A stretch of DNA of 64,000 bases from Amaricoccus sp. (lineage in GTDB: Bacteria > Pseudomonadota > Alphaproteobacteria > Rhodobacterales > Rhodobacteraceae). Of this stretch, positions 1 to 9,431 are shown in pieces. The DNA lies in contig NZ_JAGOMQ010000010.1 of the NCBI RefSeq assembly GCF_017993425.1, positions 1 through 64,000 of the forward strand. The letters run 5' to 3'. A program made the translations under genes and the position numbers. The stretch's first letter is position 1. The number at the start of each line of letters is the position of its first letter. The notes under the pieces are model-generated. The model saw only the letters and a list, made by a program, of their open reading frames with translations, ran no database searches and had not been told where the DNA came from.

Positions 1-94
1 CGACGACCTGGCGCTTGAACGCGGCGCTGTGACGGCGGTGTTGTCCCGGCATCGGCTTTCATACTCCGAAAGCCCGAGCGGGGGAAAATCAGCC

Positions 95-155
95 AACCTC
101 CGTGTCCAACCCCAGGGGCGCACTCCAAAGAGCCGGGACATTTGGGCGGCGCTGT
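95..155 (+). promoter_or_regulatory. Probable CRISPR leader
   Basis: This is the sequence directly 5' of the first intact type I-C repeat. It has the layout of I-C leaders, with a CCAACCCCAGG-type block, a spacer and GCCGGGACATTTGGGCG running into repeat 1. Leaders lie at the end of the array where new spacers enter and carry its promoter. I place it on this side because the repeats at the other end are the variant ones. No cas gene is visible in the 94 bases further left, so any cas operon would be outside the window. The assignment is inference from position. Confidence 0.35.
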
Positions 156-370
156 GTCGCCCCATGCGCGGGGGCGTGGATCGAAACTCGGAGCAGCTGA
201 TCCGCGACGTGCGCGACACGGGTCGCCCCATGCGCGGGGGCGTGGATCGAAACCGACCCTTGCCCCAGAGCCACAGCACGACTGCCTGGTCGCCCCCTGC
301 GCGGGGGCGTGGATCGAAACGACAGCAGATAGTCCTCGTGCCGCGCGACGACGCGTCGCCCCCTGCGCGG
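156..370 (+). CRISPR. Truncated type I-C CRISPR array, 3 spacers
   Basis: Three full 32-nt repeats lie at 156-187, 222-253 and 289-320, each starting GTCGCCCC and ending GGATCGAAAC. A fourth begins at 355 but is cut after 16 nt at 370. Spacers are 188-221 (34 nt), 254-288 (35 nt) and 321-354 (34 nt). Repeat length, the GC-rich hairpin core and the GATCGAAAC end are those of type I-C (Cas5-Cas8c-Cas7) repeats. Repeats 1 and 2 are identical; repeats 3 and 4 share an A-to-C change, as expected toward the leader-distal end. The IS element that follows interrupts repeat 4, so the array is a remnant. Translating the repeats backwards gives the well-known artefact peptide SIHAPAHGAT. Confidence 0.93.
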
Positions 371-1353
371 CTACGGCATTCACACATCCCGGCGCTGCGA
401 ATGAGGAGCCTGCGTGATTGCCTTGTGGGAAGGGAGAGCGGGATGGACATGAGGCTGGGCAGGTTCGGGGACGGACGGCTCGAAAAAGGGGGGCCGATCT
501 GCTCGCGCGGATGGTTGCGCAGGGCGGTCGGGGCGTACGGGTGCGGCGGCTCGGGGGAAGCCGGGCGGGGGAGATGCGCTTCACGCGGTTCCTGCGCAAT
601 CCGTCGGTGACGCTCGACGAGATGATCGAGACGGCCTTTGGACGGACTGAGGCGGCCTGCGCGGAGCGGGAGGTTCTCGCGATCCAGGACACGACGGTGA
701 CGCGATCGACGGGCGGGGGCGGGAGCTACCTGCACGCGATGATCGCGGTTGATGCGACAAGCGGCGCGGTCCTCGGGCGCTCGACGCGCAGTTCCTCGAG
801 CGCAGCGAAGGCGGCAAGGCGAGCCGGCTCGGGCCGCAGGCCGGGGATCGCGAGAGCGCCCGCTGGCTGGCGGGCGCGGAGCGGGCGGGACGGGTCCGCG
901 GGGCGGCGCGCGTCATGGTGGTGGGGGATCGCGAGGCGGACGTGTTCGCGCTCTTCGCCGGCCGCCCGGCCCATGTGGACCTGCTGGTGCGCGTCCTGCA
1001 CGACCGGGCGCTCGCAGGGGGCGGGCGGATGGCGGCGGCGATCGCGGCGGGGCCGCGCTTCGGGTTCGCCGCGCTCGACCTGCCCGCCCGCCCCGGCGTG
1101 GCGGCGCGCACCGCCCCGCTGTCGATCCGCTTCGGCCGGCTCGACCTCAGGCCGCCGCGGGAGAGCGGCAAGGCCGGCGCCGGGCCGGTGGCGATGACGT
1201 ATGTCGACCTCTGTGAGGAGACCCCGCCGACCGGCGTGACGCCGGTGCATTGGCGGCTCCTGACCACCCGCGCCGTAGGGACGGTCGCGGACGCGCTCGC
1301 CATCGCCGCGGCCTATGCGAAACGCTGGAAGATCGAGGAGCTCTTCCGGACGT

Positions 1354-1379
1354 CGAACCGAAGGTTCGCCTTCGGCGAA
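1354..1379. repeat. In-frame double-hairpin insert in the transposase
   Basis: Two overlapping perfect hairpins occur in 26 bases: CGAACC-GAA-GGTTCG (1354-1368) and TTCGCC-TTC-GGCGAA (1365-1379). They share TTCG. They sit between the codons for FRT and KRKGFDIEAL, which are nearly adjacent in relatives of this transposase as I remember them, and add about nine residues without breaking the frame. Confidence 0.6.
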
Positions 1380-1493
1380 ACGAAGCGCAAGGGCTTCGAC
1401 ATCGAGGCCCTGCGGATCGCCGCGGAGGCCCAGCGCAACCGCCTGATCCTCGCCTGCCTCGTCGCCGCCACCGTCGTCATGCAGATGGTCGCG

Positions 1494-1541
1494 GCCCGCG
1501 ACGGGGCCCGCGACGGGGCCCGCGACGGGGCCCGCGACGGG
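1494..1541 (+). repeat. Four tandem copies of a 12-nt unit
   Basis: The unit GCCCGCGACGGG is repeated four times without change (1494-1505, 1506-1517, 1518-1529, 1530-1541). It encodes ARDG four times within the C-terminal part of the transposase. Being a multiple of three, copy-number changes keep the frame. It looks like a replication-slippage expansion. Confidence 0.9.
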
Positions 1542-1874
1542 GGCAGCCCGGGCGCGGGCGAGCCCCCGCCCCGGCTCCGCCCCCTCACCGACGCCTTCGC
1601 CCCGGAGGACCGCCCGCTCCTCGAGGCCGCCAGCCGCAGCCTCGAGGAGCGGACCGCGCGCCAGAAGAACCCCCATCCCCCGGGCAGCCTCGCCTTCGCC
1701 ACATGGGTCTGCGCCCGCCTCGGCGGATGGACCGGCTACTACGGCAAGCCCGGCCCCATCGTCATCCTCAGCGGATGGACCGAATTCCACTCCCTCAAGC
1801 AAGGCGCCCACCTCGCCCACAATACCGCCAACGACGAGCACAGGGATGTGTGAATCCGGTAGGCCGGCGGCAGG

Positions 1875-2221
1875 TCAGCAGCGGAAGGGCAGGAAGGTGC
1901 TCGCCGCGCCCATGTTCATCGCGGCGATGGTCAGCATGTCCGCCGCCGCGATCTCCTGCGGGCCCTGCGGGCAGACCTCGCGCCCCTCGCGGCAGCCCGA
2001 GGCGATGAAGGCCTCGTTGCCGCGCAGGAAGTCCGCGCCGAGGCCTTCCGTCCCCTGCCCGAGCAGCACCGCGTCCCAGGCCTTGGCATAGGCCGCGCAT
2101 TTCGCCGTGCCCCAGGCCCGCAGCCGCGCGTCGTCCTCGTCCTGCGCCGCGGCCGGGACCGCGAGCAGCGCCAGCAGAGGGGCGAGCCGCAGCCCGCCCC
2201 TCCAGCCTTTCGTCCATCCGG

Positions 2222-2225
<4 letters not shown>
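1875..2225 (-). CDS. Small secreted cysteine-containing protein
   Basis: A 116-residue protein of unknown function. The N-terminus GLRLAPLLALLAVPAAAQ reads as a Sec signal peptide with cleavage after AAA or AAAQ. The mature part of about 90 residues has four cysteines (KCAAYAKAW, GCREGREVC and the terminal FRC), which could form two periplasmic disulfides. I chose a TTG start at 2225 because it overlaps the clpB stop (TTGA), keeps the whole signal peptide and has an AAGGCGG-like ribosome site upstream; no ATG exists in this frame at that point. It is translationally coupled to clpB. The insertion sequence begins only 12 bp after the stop, so any native downstream terminator is gone. No family recognised. 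Confidence 0.6.
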
Positions 2226-4822
<2,597 letters not shown>

Positions 4823-4953
4823 GTCGTCTCATCTCCCTCTCGGCGCCTTCGGTCGGACGCCCACCTGTGCGGCGCGTCCCGGGGAAGGCCTTGGCGAGAA
4901 CGTAGGGCGGGGCCTCGGTGGTTGCAAGATTGCCACAGTCGCCCGCGCGAGAT

Positions 4954-5508
4954 TCAGGCGCCGGCCAGCGCGTAGCGCAGGATGACCGTGCCGCCGCGGG
5001 TCGGCTCGGCCGAGAGGAGCGTCAGCGAGACGCGGTCGCCCTCGCGGAAGAGCGGGCGGCCGCGGCCGAGGATGACCGGGACGACGCCGATCAGCATCTC
5101 GTCGATGACCCCCTCCGGCAAGAGGGAGGCGACCAGGTCGGCGCTGCCGAAGATGTAGAGGTGCTTTTCCGAGCGCGCCTTGAGCGCGCGGATCTCGCCG
5201 AGGATGTCGGCGGTCGCCCGGCTGTTGCTCCAGGCGAGGTCGGTCAGGGTGCGCGAGGCCACGAGCTTCGGCAGGGCGTTCATGTAGGCTTTGATCCCGC
5301 CGTCCTCGTCGGCCTCCGGCCAGTAGGCCGCCATGCCCTCGTAGGTCTTGCGCCCGAAGACCAGCGCCTCGGCCTGCGCCCCGAACGTCAGGCTGAGGTC
5401 GCGCAACTCGTCTCCCCAGGCGAGCGCGTGGAAGGACAGGTCCCAGGGCTCGGGGCCCTCGAAGCAGCCGTCGAGGGTGACGAGGTTCCAGACGATCAGC
5501 TTGCCCAT
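4954..5508 (-). CDS. Dihydrofolate reductase/RibD C-terminal family protein
   Basis: 184 residues with the fold of the RibD C-terminal (pyrimidine reductase) and DHFR superfamily, which binds NADPH. Family features visible: the opening strand KLIVWNLVTLDGCFEGP, LVFGRKTYEGMAAYWP, a nucleotide-binding LYIFGSADLVASLL, and IDEMLIGVVPVILGRGRPLF. Start at ATG 5508, preceded by GGAGAACGCC. An open frame extends to 5592, but that part is arginine- and proline-rich and lacks a ribosome site. It stands alone between clpB and crcB, so its substrate cannot be inferred; most relatives are stand-alone reductases of unknown role. Confidence 0.85.
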   Translation of the reverse strand: MGKLIVWNLVTLDGCFEGPEPWDLSFHALAWGDELRDLSLTFGAQAEALVFGRKTYEGMAAYWPEADEDGGIKAYMNALPKLVASRTLTDLAWSNSRATADILGEIRALKARSEKHLYIFGSADLVASLLPEGVIDEMLIGVVPVILGRGRPLFREGDRVSLTLLSAEPTRGGTVILRYALAGA

Positions 5509-5709
5509 GGCGTTCTCCGATCCGGCGCCGGCCCGCCGGAGGCGCCCGGGGACGGCCGGCGTGATCGTGGAGCGCGCAGGGCGGTTCGGCAACCTCCGGC
5601 ATTTTCACGATTCGGGGTGAGCGGTCCCACGCCCTGCGCAGGCGGCAGCGATACGGCAAGGAACCGACGGCGGTTGACAGCCCGCCCCGGCGGCCGCAGC
5701 CTGCGCCGC

Positions 5710-6087
5710 GTGTCGAGCCTTCTTCCCTTCGCCGCCGTCGCGCTCGGAGGCGCCCTCGGGGGCGCGGCGCGGCATGTCGCGGCGATGGCGGTGACCCGCC
5801 GGACCGACGAAGGGTTTCCCTGGGGGATCCTCGTGGTCAACCTCTCCGGGGCGGCGATGGTCGGCGCGCTCGCGGCGCTGGTCCCGGCGGAGCACGACCC
5901 GCTGCGGCTCCTGCTCGGGACGGGCTTTCTCGGCGGCTACACCACCGTCTCCGCCTTTGCGCTGCAGACGCTCACGCTCGCCGAGGAAGGGCGGCCGGGC
6001 GCGGCTTTCGGCTACGTCGCGGCGTCGGTGGCCGGTTCGATCGCGGCCGTGGCGGCCGGCTTCGCCCTCGCGGATCTCCTCCGCTGA
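5710..6087 (+). CDS. crcB: Fluoride channel CrcB, first copy
   Basis: 125 residues, four predicted membrane helices. CrcB/Fluc channels export fluoride from the cytoplasm as antiparallel dimers. Family marks: GGALGGAARH near the N-terminus, the conserved Asn in GILVVNLSGA, and GFLGGYTTVSAFALQTL carrying the pore Thr/Ser-Phe box. The start is a GTG at 5710 because the frame upstream is not protein-like; a longer in-frame reading exists but runs antisense to the reductase gene. A second, different crcB follows after 17 bp, so the two probably form one operon. Confidence 0.88.
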   Translation: MSSLLPFAAVALGGALGGAARHVAAMAVTRRTDEGFPWGILVVNLSGAAMVGALAALVPAEHDPLRLLLGTGFLGGYTTVSAFALQTLTLAEEGRPGAAFGYVAASVAGSIAAVAAGFALADLLR

Positions 6088-6104
6088 GCGCGGGCCGCGA
6101 GACC

Positions 6105-6482
6105 GTGGCGGTCGCGCTCGGCAGCGCCCTCGGCTCGCTCGCCCGCTGGGAGGGCGCCGGGGCGCTGCAGGCGGCGCTCGGCCCGCCGTTCCCCTCGGGG
6201 ACGCTCGCGGTCAACGTCGCCGGGTCGTTCCTGATCGGCCTCATCGCCGCGCTCACCTCGCCGGGCGGCCGGTTCCCGGCGAGCCCGGCGGTCCGCCTCT
6301 TCCTGATGGCGGGCTTCTGCGGCGGGTTCACCACTTTCTCGACCTTCGCGCTCGACACGCTCCAGCTCGCGCAGCGCGGCGCGGCCCCGGTGGCGCTGCT
6401 CTACGTCGCCCTCTCGGTCCCGCTCTGGCTCGCCGCGGTCCTCACCGGCTGGCGGCTCGGCCGGCGCCTCGACCGCGCCTGA
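6105..6482 (+). CDS. crcB: Fluoride channel CrcB, second copy
   Basis: 125 residues, four predicted membrane helices, the same length as the gene just upstream but divergent from it. It has the conserved Asn (GTLAVNVAGSFLIG) and GFCGGFTTFSTFALDTL, the canonical T-F-S-T Phe box. GTG start at 6105. Tandem crcB pairs in other bacteria encode the two oppositely oriented subunits of a heterodimeric channel; the sequence divergence here fits that, but topology would need a charge analysis. No fluoride riboswitch could be recognised upstream of the pair. Confidence 0.87.
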   Translation: MAVALGSALGSLARWEGAGALQAALGPPFPSGTLAVNVAGSFLIGLIAALTSPGGRFPASPAVRLFLMAGFCGGFTTFSTFALDTLQLAQRGAAPVALLYVALSVPLWLAAVLTGWRLGRRLDRA

Positions 6483-6529
6483 CCCGCGCTTCCGCGAGGA
6501 ATCCGGTCAAGCCCTTGAAACCGAACGAA

Positions 6530-6557
6530 TGGACTTGCGGGCGCGCGGGCTTATACT
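6530..6557 (+). promoter_or_regulatory. Candidate promoter for the DUF2270 gene
   Basis: A good -10 box TATACT at 6552-6557 lies 16 bp after a weak -35 TGGACT at 6530-6535. Transcription would start about 20 bp before the ATG at 6587. A GGGGAGAG ribosome site is seen at about 6575-6582. Confidence 0.4.
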
Positions 6558-6586
6558 GACCGGACACGCGCTTCGGGGAGAGCGCC

Positions 6587-7270
6587 ATGCCCTTGGATAC
6601 TGCGAGCCCGGCGACGCCGCGGACGACCTTTGATTCCGCCGAGCTCGGCGCGGTCGCGCATCTCTACCGCGGCGAGGTCTACCGCTCGACGATCTGGCGA
6701 ACCCGGCTCGACCAGACCACCAACTGGGCGGTGGTCACCACCGGGCTGGCGCTGTCGCTGACCTTCTCCGGCCCCTCGGCCTCGCCGCTGCCGCTGATGC
6801 TGGTCGGCCTCCTCGTCGTGGTGTTCCTGATGTTCGAGGCGCGGCGCTATCGCTACTTCAACGTCTGGCGGGCGCGCTGCCGGCTGATGGAGACCGACCT
6901 CTACGGGCCGCTGCTGCGCGGCGAGGGCGTCCGCCTGGACGGACAGTGGAACACGCTCCTCGCCGAGGATTACAGCCATCCGCGCTTCCACATCTCGATG
7001 CTGACCTCGGTCGGCCGGCGGCTGCGCAAGAACTACGCCTACATCCTCGCCGTGCAGGCGGTGGCCTATTTCGGCAAGATCGCCATCCATCCGGTGCCGG
7101 TCCACAACTGGGGCACCTATCTCGACCGCGCCGCGATCGGCCCGATTCCCGGCGGCCTCGTCATCCTCGCGGGCGTCGCGTTCCACGGAACCTGGATCGC
7201 CGTCGCCATCTTCACGCTGCGGGCCGAGAAGCGGCGCCGGAGCGACGGCAAGCTGATCGCGGCCGGCTGA
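6587..7270 (+). CDS. DUF2270 integral membrane protein
   Basis: 227 residues. The segment HLYRGEVYRSTIWRTRLDQTTNWAVVTTG (given here as its two halves HLYRGEVYRSTIWRT and RLDQTTNWAVVTTG) is the hallmark of DUF2270, a family of predicted inner-membrane proteins without known function. Hydrophobic helices lie at about 47-60, 64-82 (SPLPLMLVGLLVVVFLMF), 146-162 and 188-212. A basic tail EKRRRSDGK closes the protein on the cytoplasmic side. It starts at ATG 6587 after GGGGAGAGCGCC. The next gene is in the same direction 71 bp downstream; no functional link is evident. Confidence 0.8.
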   Translation: MPLDTASPATPRTTFDSAELGAVAHLYRGEVYRSTIWRTRLDQTTNWAVVTTGLALSLTFSGPSASPLPLMLVGLLVVVFLMFEARRYRYFNVWRARCRLMETDLYGPLLRGEGVRLDGQWNTLLAEDYSHPRFHISMLTSVGRRLRKNYAYILAVQAVAYFGKIAIHPVPVHNWGTYLDRAAIGPIPGGLVILAGVAFHGTWIAVAIFTLRAEKRRRSDGKLIAAG

Positions 7271-7341
7271 GCTTCCGCCGGGACTTGTTCCACGGCCGCC
7301 GCGACGCTACCACCCGAAGGACCGCGCCAGGGAGAATCGCC

Positions 7342-8328
7342 ATGCCCAGCCCCATCGTCACCATCTTCGGCGGCTCGGGGTTCATCGGCCGCTATGTCGC
7401 GCGACGCATGGCGCGGGCGGGGTGGCGGGTCCGGGTCGCCGTGCGCCGGCCGAACGAGGCGCTCTTCGTGCGCACCTACGGCGTCGTCGGACAGGTCGAG
7501 CCGGTGCAGGCCAACATCCGCGACGAGGACAGCGTCCGCCGCGCCGTCGCCGGGGCCACCGCGGTGGTGAACTGCGTCGGCATCATGGTCGAGAACGGCA
7601 AGCAGCAATTCGACGCCGTTCAGGACGAGGGCGCCGGCCGCGTCGCCCGCCTCGCCGCCGCGGCGGGCGCCACGCGGCTGGTCCACGTCTCCGCCATCGG
7701 CGCCGACGCAGGCGGCGACAGCCTCTACGCGCGCAGCAAGGCCGCCGGCGAGGCCGCCGTCCTCGCCGCCTTCCCCGGGGCCGTCATACTGCGCCCCTCG
7801 ATCGTCTTCGGCGTCGATGACGCCTTCTTCAACCGCTTCGGCCGGATGGCGCGGATCTCGCCGGTGATCCCGCTGGTCTCGCCCGGCACGCGCTTCCAGC
7901 CGGTCTATGTCGACGACGTGGCCGCCGCCGCCGAGGCCGCGGCCAGGGGCGACGCCGCGCCCGGCGTCTACGAGCTCGGCGGCCCCGACGTCGCGAGCTT
8001 CCGCGCGCTGATCGAGCGGCTGCTCGACATCGTCCGCCGCCGCCGTCTGATCGTGACCGTGCCGGCGGGCCTCGCCGCGCTCCAGGGCTCGGCGCTCGAT
8101 TTCGCCCAGCGGATCAGCTTCGGCGCCTTCGTCAACGAGATGCTGACCCGCGACCAGGTACGCCTCCTCGCCCATGACAACGTCGTCGCGCCCGGCGCGA
8201 AGGGCCTCGCCGACCTCGGGGTTGCGCCCACCGCGATGGCGGCCGTCCTCGAGAGCTACCTCTACGCCTATCGGCCCGGCGGCCAGTACGCCGCGATCAA
8301 GGATTCCGCGGCGCAGCTCCGCAGCTGA
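7342..8328 (+). CDS. NDUFA9-like NAD(P)-binding protein
   Basis: 328 residues of the extended short-chain dehydrogenase fold, closest to the complex I NDUFA9/YfcH-type group found in Alphaproteobacteria. The N-terminal nucleotide site is VTIFGGSGFIGRYVARRM (Gly-rich loop at about residues 8-14), followed by AVVNCVGIM and YARSKAAGE with the Tyr-x3-Lys pair. In mitochondria NDUFA9 binds NADPH at the hinge of complex I. Bacterial homologues lie away from nuo genes, as here, and their role is less clear; quinone-related or ubiquinone-biosynthesis roles have been discussed. Start at ATG 7342 after GGGAGAATCGCC. Transcribed with uppP 95 bp downstream. Confidence 0.85.
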   Translation: MPSPIVTIFGGSGFIGRYVARRMARAGWRVRVAVRRPNEALFVRTYGVVGQVEPVQANIRDEDSVRRAVAGATAVVNCVGIMVENGKQQFDAVQDEGAGRVARLAAAAGATRLVHVSAIGADAGGDSLYARSKAAGEAAVLAAFPGAVILRPSIVFGVDDAFFNRFGRMARISPVIPLVSPGTRFQPVYVDDVAAAAEAAARGDAAPGVYELGGPDVASFRALIERLLDIVRRRRLIVTVPAGLAALQGSALDFAQRISFGAFVNEMLTRDQVRLLAHDNVVAPGAKGLADLGVAPTAMAAVLESYLYAYRPGGQYAAIKDSAAQLRS

Positions 8329-8423
8329 CGCCGCCAGCGCCCGGAGTAACCAGTACCGCGATGTCCCAGCTTCCGCTCCCAGCCGAGCGCGCCCCGGCGC
8401 GCGCCGCCCGGTCCTGACCCCCG

Positions 8424-9245
8424 ATGGAGAACACGCTCTTCGTCGCCGCGGTCCTCGGCGTGCTCGAGGGCCTGACCGAGTTCATCCCGGTCTCCTCGAC
8501 CGGCCACCTGCTCCTCGCCTCGTACTTCCTCGGCTTCACCTCGCCCGGGAACACCTTCGCCGTGCTGATCCAGCTCGGCGCGGTGCTGGCGATCCTCTCG
8601 GTCTACGCCGGGCGGCTGATCGGCATCGCCCGGGCGGCGCCGCACGACCCGCGGGCGCAGCGCTTCATCGTCGCGGTGCTGATCGCCTTCCTGCCGGCGG
8701 TTGTGGTCGGCGTGCTGGCCCATGACCTGATCAAGGACGTGCTTTTCGAGACGCCGACGCTGATCGCGGTGATGCTGGTCCTCGGCGGCGTGGTGCTGCT
8801 CTGGGTCGACCGCATGGCCGACAACCCGCGCTACCACGACGCCCTCGACTTCCCGCTGTCGCTCGCCTTCAAGATCGGCCTCTTCCAGTGCCTCGCGATG
8901 ATCCCGGGCGTGTCGCGCTCGGGCGCGACCATCGTCGGCGGGCTCCTCTCCGGCGCAGACAAGCGCGCGGCGGCGGAGTTCTCGTTCTTCCTCTCCATGC
9001 CGACCATGGCCGGCGCCTTCGCCTACGACCTCTTCAAGAACCGCCACCTCCTCTCGACGGACGATCTCGCGGTGACCGCCGTCGGCTTCGTCGCCGCCTT
9101 CCTGTCGGCGGTGTTCGTGGTGCGGCGGCTCCTCGATTTCGTCTCCCGCCGCGGCTACGCGCCGTTCGGCTGGTGGCGAATCGCGGTCGGCGTGGTCGCC
9201 CTTGTGGCGATCTGGGCCGGAGCTGGATCCGGGAATGGTAACTAA
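8424..9245 (+). CDS. uppP: Undecaprenyl-diphosphatase UppP
   Basis: 273 residues, the usual length. It is an inner-membrane enzyme that dephosphorylates undecaprenyl diphosphate on the periplasmic side so the lipid carrier can be reused for peptidoglycan and other envelope polymers; over-expression gives bacitracin resistance. Both signature motifs are intact: [17 protein letters not shown] (about 12-28) with the catalytic Glu, and [15 protein letters not shown] (about 160-175) with the catalytic Arg. Seven to eight hydrophobic helices are visible. ATG 8424 is the first start; the ribosome site is weak. No terminator with a T-tract follows. Confidence 0.96.
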   Translation: MENTLFVAAVLGVLEGLTEFIPVSSTGHLLLASYFLGFTSPGNTFAVLIQLGAVLAILSVYAGRLIGIARAAPHDPRAQRFIVAVLIAFLPAVVVGVLAHDLIKDVLFETPTLIAVMLVLGGVVLLWVDRMADNPRYHDALDFPLSLAFKIGLFQCLAMIPGVSRSGATIVGGLLSGADKRAAAEFSFFLSMPTMAGAFAYDLFKNRHLLSTDDLAVTAVGFVAAFLSAVFVVRRLLDFVSRRGYAPFGWWRIAVGVVALVAIWAGAGSGNGN

Positions 9246-9431
9246 GTCGCCAAAGCTGACCTAATCTCTGCCTAAACTTTCACCGATTGATGAGGCCCGC
9301 ACCCTGATCGGCTAATCGGGTCAGCATAACTGACTTTTCTTTCCTGCGAGCCTCGGGTAAGGGTTCGGAAATTCCCTGCCGTCGGCGGGCGAGTACCGAA
9401 ACTTGCGCAAATGTCGCAGGAGGGAGCGGTC

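Larger units (their letters stand above)
443..1853 (+). pseudogene. IS4-family transposase, frameshifted
   Basis: The family signature is spread over three frames. From ATG 443 (MDMRLGRFGDGRLEKGG) the frame must shift near 490 to continue LLARMVAQGG and RFTRFLRNP. It must shift again near 777 (one base missing in CTCGGGCGCTCGAC) to continue LDAQFLERSEGG. Motifs seen are LAIQDTT (first catalytic Asp), VVGDREADVF (second Asp) and YAKRWKIEELF (Y-x2-R-x3-E with the catalytic Glu). The Lys that usually follows is displaced by a 27-nt in-frame palindromic insert at 1354-1379. Near the C-terminus an ARDG tetrapeptide is repeated four times. With two frameshifts it should not make active protein unless programmed frameshifting rescues it, for which I see no slippery site. 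Confidence 0.8.
371..1862 (+). mobile_element. IS4-family insertion sequence, decayed
   Basis: The element is 1,492 bp, bounded by 20-bp terminal inverted repeats with two mismatches. The left end is CTACGGC followed by ATTCACACATCCC (378-390). The right end is GGGATGTGTGAAT (1843-1855) followed by CCGGTAG. The ends resemble those of the IS50/Tn5 group of IS4, and the internal gene is a DDE transposase with a Y-R-E motif. The transposase stop codon lies inside the right inverted repeat. The nine bases flanking the left end (362-370) and the right end (1863-1871) do not match, so no target duplication is left. The element sits in CRISPR repeat 4, and its right side abuts the 3' end of a small secreted-protein gene. 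Confidence 0.82.

Noticed and set aside
1..94. End of a cas2 gene to the left of the array
   Set aside because: None of the three frames shows a Cas2 C-terminus, and the stretch is too short to judge.
89..274. Antisense ORF over the CRISPR repeats with SIHAPAHGAT repeats
   Set aside because: This peptide is a known artefact of translating type I-C repeats; no ribosome site and no other family signal.
5674..5697. TTGACA as -35 of a crcB promoter
   Set aside because: No acceptable -10 box lies 16-18 bp downstream.
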